Shown piece by piece: positions 30,157 through 37,176 of a stretch of 64,000 nucleotides of DNA. Below the pieces are notes generated by a model. It made no database searches. It saw nothing but the letters and a program-made list of their open reading frames with translations, and was not told the origin of the DNA. A program made the translations under genes and the position numbers. Numbering within the stretch: the first letter of the stretch is position 1; each line of letters begins with the position of its first letter. Origin of the DNA: Synechocystis sp. PCC 6714 (GTDB taxonomy: Bacteria; Cyanobacteriota; Cyanobacteriia; Cyanobacteriales; Microcystaceae); contig NZ_CP007542.1 in assembly GCF_000478825.2 (NCBI RefSeq), forward strand, positions 2,666,001 to 2,730,000, written 5' to 3'.

Positions 30157-30408
30157 ATGACAAATCTACCCTACTCGATGGTGATTGTTTGGTCGGATGA
30201 AGATGAGTGTTATCTTGTCCATCTACCGGATTTCCCGGAACAACAATTTCGGACTCATGGAGAAACCTATGAAGAAGCCGCTAAGAATGGGCAGGAGGTT
30301 CTGGAGTTGTTGCTAGAGGATGATGGTTTTCCTCGTCAAGCAGTTAAAGACATCCGGATCTCAGTCTCAAAGGTTCATTGTCGCTCATTGTCGTTGGAAT
30401 ATAAGTAA
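30157..30408 (+). CDS. hicB: HicB-family antitoxin
   Basis: 83 residues. The HicB partial RNase H-like fold is plain: YSMVIVWSDEDECYLVHLPDFPE, then HGETYEEAAKNGQEVLELLLED. HicB normally neutralises HicA by direct binding and represses the operon. The usual C-terminal DNA-binding helix-turn-helix is missing. After LLLED the sequence continues DDGFPRQAVKDIRISVSKVHCRSLSLEYK, which I cannot match to the family, and the stop codon lies at the junction with the second glsF-tail copy (repeat begins at 30407). The 3' end may therefore have been cut or replaced when the module arrived. It follows the broken hicA by five bases and was probably translated from the same message. Confidence 0.82.
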   Translation: MTNLPYSMVIVWSDEDECYLVHLPDFPEQQFRTHGETYEEAAKNGQEVLELLLEDDGFPRQAVKDIRISVSKVHCRSLSLEYK

Positions 30409-30502
30409 ATTCTGGCAAGCGGTTCCTCCTTCCGAAGCAAGTTCACCAGAGGCCAATGATGATGTCGGCTTGGCCGAGGAGAAAACCTTAACCTCAGTTT
30501 AG
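30407..30502 (+). repeat. Diverged second copy of the glsF 3' end
   Basis: 96 bases matching 29789-29884 with 12 substitutions. In glsF reading frame it encodes the same tail with changes (EANDDVGLAEEKTLTSV in place of [17 protein letters not shown]) and keeps the stop. Four substitutions are silent third-position changes, so this copy probably spent time as the end of a working glsF, either in another strain or before the module inserted. Confidence 0.88.
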
Positions 30503-30582
30503 TTGATGCGTTTGCTAGAGTAAGAGGGAGGATGGTGTTTCTTCCCTTATTTTTGTTTAAACTTAAAAAGTTTGGAAAAAAT

Positions 30583-31797
30583 ATGACTCTCTATGACAGC
30601 GCACATTCGTTATATCACGAACTTCTTTTACAATCCTACGATGAATTAAAAAAAGCCATATCTGGTCATACATTTGGGCGAAATGATTGTTTACGTCTTG
30701 CCACAATAGTATGTTCTAATTGTTACCACTTTAGAGAACATTTAAAAGAGGGTTATGGTTATGATTTTTCAATAGATTATTTAAGAGAAAGATGTGAAGA
30801 TTACATTCTTGCACGAGATATAACAAATTTAACAAAACATTATAAACTAACAAATTATACTCCTCTTATTTCCAATCCAAATGATATATATGAATATTTG
30901 CATATAACTCTATATGAAGATGCCAAAGGTCAATATCGTCATCATCAAATTAAAGTTAGTGTAAAACTGACAACAGGAGTAAAAAAAGATGTTCTTTCGA
31001 TTATAACTAATGTTTTGAATATGTGGACTGAAATTTTAGTTTCACAAGGTATTTTAAACAAAAGCATTTATTTTAACTACATTAATAAAATATTTTTCTC
31101 TAGAGATGAAGCAAATAAAAATCTTCCACTTCTTAAGATAAAGCAAGGTGTTAGATCTGCGCCAATAATAGCTTTTAGTCAATATGATTACGAATCCAAT
31201 ACATTAAAAAGCGTTGATATCAAAGACTTTAAAATGAGAATTTATGAGAAGCCAAACAATACAATTATTGACTATTCTCTAGATATTAAAGATAAAACTT
31301 TCACAGATTTTGTGGAATTGACAGATCAAGAGCAAGGAGAGCTTATAATGCTTGCAGATGATATTGATATTGAAAATTTTATTGAAAAAATAGCTAAAAA
31401 ATATAACATTTATGAAAAAATCAGGATAAACGCAATATGTACCGATAAAGTAAAACAAATTAAATTGATTAAAACTTTTTTTAGAATTGATGAATTTGAT
31501 GACAAAATAGATATTGATTTTGTAATTTCCTTTCCTGACATTGATATGATTTTGGAGAAAAAATATACGTTAAATCTTGAAGAAAAAACTCAATTTGAGT
31601 ACTCAAAACTCATTGGACTTGAAGGTCAATTTTTAAGCAAGCTTGCTGAAAAATATGATATTTACAATCAAATTTTTAGTGATAACTTAGAGATATTTAT
31701 AACGGATGACGGTATAGAACTTGGCTTTTCCATCCATTTTGATAAAAACGATAAGTGGTTCAAATTGGTAGAGGCAAATGGTCAAAATAAAATATGA
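30583..31797 (+). CDS. AT-rich orphan protein, possible HEPN-like N-terminus
   Basis: 404 residues from MTLYDSAHSLYHEL, with GGAAAAAAT just before the ATG; a longer reading from 30532 is less likely. Codon and base use differ sharply from the neighbours: Lys, Ile, Asn and Asp are abundant, AAA/ATT/GAT dominate, and no GCGATCGC is present, all suggesting recent acquisition. I cannot name the family. Residues 25-100 look all-helical, with SNCYHFREHLKE and ARDITNLTKHYKLT. That pairing of H-x-x-R-E-H with a later D-I-x-N-x-x-K-H resembles HEPN-like proteins, but this is a weak inference. Residues 100-404 are mixed, with two similar KY(N/D)IY segments. No membrane segment or signal. The position beside hicAB suggests a defence or mobile-element cargo gene. 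Confidence 0.7.
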   Translation: MTLYDSAHSLYHELLLQSYDELKKAISGHTFGRNDCLRLATIVCSNCYHFREHLKEGYGYDFSIDYLRERCEDYILARDITNLTKHYKLTNYTPLISNPNDIYEYLHITLYEDAKGQYRHHQIKVSVKLTTGVKKDVLSIITNVLNMWTEILVSQGILNKSIYFNYINKIFFSRDEANKNLPLLKIKQGVRSAPIIAFSQYDYESNTLKSVDIKDFKMRIYEKPNNTIIDYSLDIKDKTFTDFVELTDQEQGELIMLADDIDIENFIEKIAKKYNIYEKIRINAICTDKVKQIKLIKTFFRIDEFDDKIDIDFVISFPDIDMILEKKYTLNLEEKTQFEYSKLIGLEGQFLSKLAEKYDIYNQIFSDNLEIFITDDGIELGFSIHFDKNDKWFKLVEANGQNKI

Positions 31798-31961
31798 TTT
31801 CAATGCCAGTGCGTTAACGTTCGTTTTGACGGAGGCGATTCTAGTTAATGTGTTAAATCTTCGCCTGATCCATAATGGTAAGCAATTTTTAGAAATTATC
31901 CCTCTTCCATGGAAATTTAGGAAAAATAGAAAATGGTATGGTGTCAGTAAATGCTTATGGT

Positions 31962-32056
31962 TATAGTCGTTTTTAGTAAGATTGAGGCAGTCAAACTCAC
32001 CGAAAAGCTTGTCAATAAAGACTTAAGCAGTCCCGAAACTATTTGAAATGACTATA
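31962..32056. mobile_element. 95-bp MITE-like element, subfamily A, copy 1
   Basis: Begins TATAGTCGTTT and ends AAATGACTATA, so its ends are imperfect inverted repeats, each starting with TA. A second 95-bp copy at 58491-58585 differs at seven positions. It has no coding capacity. The TA at both ends fits target duplication by an IS630/Tc1-mariner type transposase. Confidence 0.82.
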
Positions 32057-32066
32057 CTGTGATGGA

Positions 32067-32293
32067 ATGACGTTGCCTTTAAAATTGAAAGTATTTAAAC
32101 TAAAAGGAAGATTAAAAGAAGGAGACAAGTATAAAACAAAGCCGGAATTAGCGGTAGAAATAATAGAAGAATTAAAGGAAAGTGGATTTAAAATAAAAAG
32201 AGTGGTGTCAAACAGCTTATACGGAGAAAGCCATAGGACTTTTGTGAGTAGCCTAGAAAAATTAAAGATAGAATATGCAGTGGGAATCCGTAG
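32067..32293 (+). pseudogene. Internal fragment of an IS701/IS4-like transposase
   Basis: About 75 codons reading LKLKVFKLKGRLKEGDKY, then ELAVEIIEELKESGFKIKRVVSNSLYGESH and FVSSLEKLKIEYAVGIRS. This matches the central part of DDE transposases of the IS701/IS4 type (GDKY-TKP region and DSLYGES-like motif, here NSLYGES). Both ends are gone: it starts about 10 bases after one 95-bp element and is cut by another at 32294. It is a relic with no activity expected. The frame happens to run on through the second element, which gives a misleading longer open frame. Confidence 0.75.
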
Positions 32294-32388
32294 TATAGTT
32301 GATTTAATTGAAAGTAAGACACTTACCGGAGCTAAAAGGCTGTTTGGTAAAGGTCTTGGCCGTCTCAATCTTACTTTGATTGACTATA
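32294..32388. mobile_element. 95-bp MITE-like element, subfamily B, copy 1
   Basis: Starts TATAGTTGATTTAA and ends TTTGATTGACTATA, giving TA-ended inverted repeats. Two further copies lie nested at 62838-63025. It sits inside or at the edge of the transposase relic. Length equals that of subfamily A, and the ends are similar, so the two are probably related. Confidence 0.8.
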
Positions 32389-32449
32389 CTGATGCAAATC
32401 TAATTGCTGTTGTTATTCAACGTGCAACTTGTGTGCTCTGAAATCATCA

Positions 32450-33616
32450 TCAAGCATGAATAAAATGACCTTGCAAACTCTTTGTGATGCTGACTAATAA
32501 TACTCGCTTAAAATAAATACAAATTATTTAGATATTCAACATTTAGTCGAGAAATTAAAGCATTTGAATGAGTTAAAGTAAGTGTTCTATGGGTGAGTTG
32601 AGAACTTGCTGCACAAGTTGAATAAGCCTTAGTTTAAATGCCCGCAAACCTCTGGATTAGAATTTTTGTCGAGGATCAGCGCCGGGTAGCTCACGCCGTA
32701 ATTCATTAAATTTGACCAAATGCCTCTAAACAAATGAAATCGCCCAATTTTATTTTGCGCTGACCTTTGGCTAGGATTTTGTCTATAGGTCAAGCCCCGA
32801 TTCCAGTCAATGCAAGAAAAAAGATCAATTCATGGAGGTCTATCTTCATTCCTAGGATCATAGGATTAAAGGTGTCGGAAGTTGCCAACTGTATGAAGCT
32901 AGGTAAAGTGTTTCATTAAGTTCTTTGAAGCTAGATGGACTTTGGGACAATCGAAAGAGCTCAAGTTCTCACCAGTAAAGCATTTTAGCTTCTTTCCCAA
33001 GCCAAATTTTTACAGATGCAATGGAGAGAATATATGGCCCTACCCTGACTATCGCACTTTTTAAGGTGTCAGTTGATACCGACGATGGTTGCTGGTGATG
33101 GATAGGATAAAACCAATTTAAATTCGGTGGACCACGATTTAAATAAATGGAACCGGCTGATTTAATTTCCCACTGTCCTCTAGTTGAGATTTTGCCCCTA
33201 GGTCAAGGCTCAATTGCAATTAACGCAAAGACAAGCTTGATTTATGCATATTTATCCCCACAACAAAGGCCAAAGGTGTCAAATGTTACGGATTGTTAAG
33301 TGGTACCTAGTTAGTATCCACCTTAGTCATTAGGAATTACTAATTAAGTGTAGGTTGCAGTGAGCTATTCCCTCGCCTTAGGCATTGAGTTATGTACCCA
33401 TTGTTTCTGACCTGCACTTTTGTTACAATTCTTAACACTGGCTTAACAATCTCTTAAGAGTCTTAGTATAAAGTCTTAAGCAAACATTAAGATTTGAGTT
33501 TTTTCTCTGAATCCTATGCTTCTAGCGTGCCCTGTGCCAAAACCCTAAAATCTAGACTAGGCAAAAGCTAGTCACCAGGCTCTCCGGAGTCAACCCCATC
33601 GAATCCCGGAAAATAT
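32450..33616. other. Gene-poor region with a degenerate direct repeat
   Basis: About 1.17 kb without a convincing gene. Two segments, roughly 32690-32905 and 33110-33310, resemble each other loosely: each has an ATTTTG-containing stretch, TAGGTCAAG, a GCAA-rich part and AAAGGTGTC before a GTT-x-C sequence. A third AAGGTGTC is at 33063. The last 200 bases before 33617 are AT-rich with several TCTTAA words (33450-33490) and probably include the promoter of the EAL gene. A short frame at 32520-32580 (NYLDIQHLVEKLKHLNELK) may be a gene relic. Confidence 0.6.
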
Positions 33617-34534
33617 ATGTTCATCTTCCCTCGCCTTCCCCGCTCCTTGCCTGAGAATAACTTGTTTCAAGGCCGCTCCCCTCTGCCATTAGAAGTGGAG
33701 CAAGGTAATGGTGGTGCCAGCCGTGGACAGCACCTCCGTGAAGCTCTGACTAAGGCGGTGGCCGACCAGGGATTCAGGCTCAATTTTCAGCCCCAATGGG
33801 ATGCTCGGGGAAAAAATCTGGTGGGAGTAGAAGCATTGATCCGTTGGCGACATCCTGAGTTGGGCAACATCTCCCCCGAGGAATTTATTCCTTTGGCAGA
33901 GGAAATGGAACTAATCGTAAACATTGGTGAATGGGTGTTACGTGCTGCATGTATTCAGTATCAAATTTGGCAAATGGAAGGGCTACCGCCCTTTTTACTG
34001 GGAGTCAATTTGTCATTGCAACAGTTACAAAGACCCAATTTTGTCTGGACTGTCCGACGAATTCTAGAGGAAACGGGAATGCCCCCCTCCCAATTGCAGT
34101 TGGAAGTGACGGAGGGATTGATTTTCAGGGATTTGCAGCACACCATTGATGTTCTTCGGGATTTAGAGCAGCTTGGTGTCCGTTTGGCGATCGACGATTT
34201 TGGTACGGGTTATTCCTCGCTTTCCGTGCTGAAAAATTTACCTGTCCATACTCTGAAAATTGACAAGTCTTTTCTCGAGGATTTGGAAATGCATCAAAAG
34301 GCGGAGTTCATTCTCGAAAGTATAATCAGGCTGGGCCAGCGTTTACAGTTGAGCGTGGTGGCGGAAGGGGTAGAAACGGAGAGTCAACTGCAGTTACTAC
34401 AATCCTTACAGTGTGACGTGCTCCAGGGCTTTTTCTTCAGTCGTCCCCTCAACGAGGAAAAAATTACCCACTATCTTCACCACTGCTGCAATTCCGGTAA
34501 TTCGACCAATTCAACCACGGCGATCGCCGCCTAG
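33617..34534 (+). CDS. EAL-domain cyclic-di-GMP phosphodiesterase
   Basis: 305 residues, almost all a single EAL domain (about 40-295), with no sensor domain and only about 40 residues before it. All usual catalytic and metal positions can be seen: EAL in GVEALIRW (Glu72), Asn in GVNLSLQQL, Glu in EVTEG, IDDFGTGYSS, the Lys in LKIDKSF, AEGVET and LQGFFFSRPL. It should hydrolyse c-di-GMP to pGpG in the cytoplasm. The PatA-type regulator starts 48 bases later and an antiporter gene follows, all on the same strand, so they are likely one transcription unit. This order matches what I recall of Synechocystis. A stand-alone EAL domain suggests control by expression or by a partner. Confidence 0.9.
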   Translation: MFIFPRLPRSLPENNLFQGRSPLPLEVEQGNGGASRGQHLREALTKAVADQGFRLNFQPQWDARGKNLVGVEALIRWRHPELGNISPEEFIPLAEEMELIVNIGEWVLRAACIQYQIWQMEGLPPFLLGVNLSLQQLQRPNFVWTVRRILEETGMPPSQLQLEVTEGLIFRDLQHTIDVLRDLEQLGVRLAIDDFGTGYSSLSVLKNLPVHTLKIDKSFLEDLEMHQKAEFILESIIRLGQRLQLSVVAEGVETESQLQLLQSLQCDVLQGFFFSRPLNEEKITHYLHHCCNSGNSTNSTTAIAA

Positions 34535-34582
34535 GTATTGCCTCCAAATCCGACGAATGATTAACTTTACTCCAATATTCCT

Positions 34583-35770
34583 ATGACTGCCTTTGTCTTT
34601 CCCCTTTCCGAGGACCGTGCCATGGTTAATCAATTTTGGTCTTCTGTTCCCCAACAGGCTGAAAACAATAGTGTCAAACGGGCTATCCCCCGGGAATTGT
34701 TAGGACAGTTAATGGCAGAGAGATTTACTGGCCAACTGACTATCCGTAACCCCTTTGATGAGTTTGTTGATTGGCAGATTTACCTGGGCAATGGCAAAAT
34801 TCACTTTGCCAACAGTGCGGTGGGCAATGGTAAACGTTTGAATTATATGCTGGGTAAGTTATTTCAAGATAGACATCTGCAACTACCAAGCCAGTTGGAC
34901 AGTGACTATAACTACATTTGTGAGCTATGGAGAAAAAAATATTTTTCTTTTCAGCAAACCCGGTCAGTCTTAACTCAATTCACCCAGGAAGCTTTGGTCC
35001 AGGCCCTTTCTCTACCCAAAACCGAATATAGATTGGAGCCCAATAACAAGCTTAGACATCTTTTCCTGAACCTTAATTTAGAGCAGGCCGTGGGTCCCAT
35101 TGAGAAAAAGGTAAATTACTGGTGGGAGTTGCGTTCGGAAATTAATTCTCCTTTTCAACGGCCTTTGGTACAGGATATGCGGAAATTACGGGGAGTTTTG
35201 ACTAAGGCTAATCCCCAAACCAACGAAGAATTTTGGCAGGTATTTCAACAGAGTTTGGAAAATTTGCACTGTCTTTACGACATTGCCAGCGCCACTAAAC
35301 TCAGCACCCTACAATTGGCGATCACCATGCGGAATTTAATTAAGGCGGGGGATATTACTATGCTCCCCTACCAGGAAATTGCCATTGATAATCGTCCTTT
35401 GGTGGTTAGCGTGGACGAAAACCAAGCCCATCAGCATATTATTGAGTACACACTGGAAAAAAGTGGTTATCGGGTGAATACCATCACCGATCCGTTCAAA
35501 GCACTGGCTTCCCTCCAGGGACAAAATCCTGACCTAATTCTGATCGATGCCGATATGGAGAAAATGGATGGTTACCAACTCGCTTCCCTCTGCCGTAAAT
35601 CTCCCCAGCTTAGCGGAGTCCCTATTATGTTGATGGTAGACGATAACAACCTAGTGCAAAATATTAAAGCAAAAATGTCTGGGGTCAATGATAATTTGCA
35701 AAAGCCTTTTCTACCCCAAGATTTATTACTAAAGGTAAAAAATAATTTACGGGCAGTAGCCACAGCATAA
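34583..35770 (+). CDS. PatA-type response regulator (PATAN/DUF4388 domain plus receiver)
   Basis: 395 residues. The N-terminal half has the DUF4388/PATAN pattern (LLGQLMAERFTGQLTIRNP, WQIYLGNGKIHFANSAVGNGKRLNYML) found in PatA, PixG and relatives, which act in phototaxis, heterocyst patterning and other c-di-GMP or two-component routes. The C-terminal 125 residues are a CheY-like receiver: VVSVDENQ, phosphoacceptor Asp in LILIDADMEKMDGYQL, and Lys in QKPF. The conserved Thr/Ser after the fourth strand seems replaced (PIMLMVDD), so phosphorylation switching may be altered. No output domain of the DNA-binding kind exists. It follows the EAL gene and precedes the antiporter. A start at 34622 (MVNQF) is also possible. 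Confidence 0.87.
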   Translation: MTAFVFPLSEDRAMVNQFWSSVPQQAENNSVKRAIPRELLGQLMAERFTGQLTIRNPFDEFVDWQIYLGNGKIHFANSAVGNGKRLNYMLGKLFQDRHLQLPSQLDSDYNYICELWRKKYFSFQQTRSVLTQFTQEALVQALSLPKTEYRLEPNNKLRHLFLNLNLEQAVGPIEKKVNYWWELRSEINSPFQRPLVQDMRKLRGVLTKANPQTNEEFWQVFQQSLENLHCLYDIASATKLSTLQLAITMRNLIKAGDITMLPYQEIAIDNRPLVVSVDENQAHQHIIEYTLEKSGYRVNTITDPFKALASLQGQNPDLILIDADMEKMDGYQLASLCRKSPQLSGVPIMLMVDDNNLVQNIKAKMSGVNDNLQKPFLPQDLLLKVKNNLRAVATA

Positions 35771-35877
35771 GATCCCTAGGCCAGCTCCATCGAATTTAGT
35801 ATCTGGTATATTGTCCTTTTTCCGAGATATGCTTTTTCTCAGTCAAATGTGGGGGAGCTAGACTGGGAGGCGTGATT

Positions 35878-37110
35878 ATGGATAACAATACTCTGCTGTT
35901 GATCCTGGCCAATATCATCATCATTATTGGTCTAGCCCGTCTGATTGGTTTACTGTTTGGCCGTTTTCAACAGCCCCCGGTCATTGGGGAAATTATTGCG
36001 GGGATCATGTTGGGGCCTTCCCTATTGGGTTTATTGTCTCCGGCTGTAGAAAAAAGTTTATTTCCGCCAACAACCCAGCCTTTCCTATATCTACTTTCGG
36101 AAATTGGCTTAATTTTTTATATGTTTTTGGTTGGTTTGGAGCTTAACCCCCAGCATCTCCGCCAAAAACTCAAGGTTGCCATTTTAACTTCCAACGTTAG
36201 TATCCTGTTTCCCTTTATTTTGGGAATAGCTCTATCTTCGGCGATTCTCTACTCCCTCAATCAACCCAATCAAACTAGCTTTATTCCTTTTGCACTCTTT
36301 ATCGGGTCGGCTATGTCCATTACGGCATTTCCAGTGCTGGCCCGTATTTTAAAGGACACTGGTTTGGATAAAACTCCCCTGGGTACTTTGGGATTGACCT
36401 GTGCCTCGGTGGATGACATTAGTGCTTGGTGTCTGTTGGCGATCGCCATTGCGGCGACCCGAACTAACAACATACTGGGGGCCGTGCCCACCCTCTTGGG
36501 CATTATTGTTTACACTGTCTTCATGGTGACTTTGGGGCGGAAATTTTTCAAATATATTCTCCGCAATTACGGTCAAAAAAATTATCTCAGCCAAGGCCTG
36601 TTAACTTTTATTTATATAGCGGTTATTCTCTCAGCTATGCTGACGGAATGGATTGGTATTGACGTAATTTTTGGGGGATTCATTTTAGGCGCAATCTTAC
36701 CTAAAAACACTAATCTCAGCAAGGAACTAACCACCAAAACTGAAGACTTTGTTTCTACATTTTTGTTACCAATTTTTTTTGCTTATAGTGGCTTGAGCAC
36801 TGATCTTGGTTTGCTCAATAATCCCACCCTCTGGGCGGTGTGTGCCCTAGTTGTGACGGCGGCGATCGCAGGTAAATATGGCGGGGTGTATCTAACCACT
36901 AGGGCGTTGGGGGTGGAAAAGCAGGAAGCCAAGGCCCTGGGCTGGTTGATGAATACTAGGGGCTTAACGGAATTAATTATTCTTAATGTGGGTCTGAAAC
37001 TAGGGGTAATTTCCCCAGTGATTTTTACTATTTTTGTGATTATGGCGATCGTCACCACCCTTATTACTTCTCCTTTAGTGACAAGAATTTATCCTGTCCC
37101 GGCTCACTAA
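35878..37110 (+). CDS. nhaS4: CPA2-type Na+(K+)/H+ antiporter
   Basis: 410 residues with about 12 membrane helices. The CPA2 fold is visible from GRFQQPPVIGEIIAGIMLGPSLLG at the start, FLVGLELNP, SMSITAFPVLARILKD, and the ion-binding Asp pair in CASVDDISAWCLLAIAIA. It has no KTN/RCK regulatory tail. The gene exchanges monovalent cations for protons across the plasma or thylakoid membrane. A GGAGG stands about eight bases before the ATG at 35878; a GTG two codons earlier is less likely. Length and neighbours (PatA-type regulator upstream, pxcA nearby) match NhaS4 of Synechocystis as I recall it; the symbol is a recognition, the ion specificity is not shown. Confidence 0.85.
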   Translation: MDNNTLLLILANIIIIIGLARLIGLLFGRFQQPPVIGEIIAGIMLGPSLLGLLSPAVEKSLFPPTTQPFLYLLSEIGLIFYMFLVGLELNPQHLRQKLKVAILTSNVSILFPFILGIALSSAILYSLNQPNQTSFIPFALFIGSAMSITAFPVLARILKDTGLDKTPLGTLGLTCASVDDISAWCLLAIAIAATRTNNILGAVPTLLGIIVYTVFMVTLGRKFFKYILRNYGQKNYLSQGLLTFIYIAVILSAMLTEWIGIDVIFGGFILGAILPKNTNLSKELTTKTEDFVSTFLLPIFFAYSGLSTDLGLLNNPTLWAVCALVVTAAIAGKYGGVYLTTRALGVEKQEAKALGWLMNTRGLTELIILNVGLKLGVISPVIFTIFVIMAIVTTLITSPLVTRIYPVPAH

Positions 37111-37176
37111 TGGAATGAGGAAAGCCAAAACCGTCCGTGATTTTCGCAGTTCCTAGTCCTGGTGGGAGTAATTAAA

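Noticed and set aside
29965-30408. 147-residue fused protein spanning hicA and hicB
   Set aside because: Its first part is the hicA region read in the wrong frame; only the portion from 30157 is HicB.
31778-31966. 62-residue gene after the orphan
   Set aside because: No family likeness, no ribosome-binding site and overlap with the orphan's end.
32067-32441. A 124-residue functional gene
   Set aside because: It is a transposase fragment running by chance through a 95-bp element.
29885-33600. Prophage
   Set aside because: No integrase, capsid, terminase or tail gene and no attachment-site pair.
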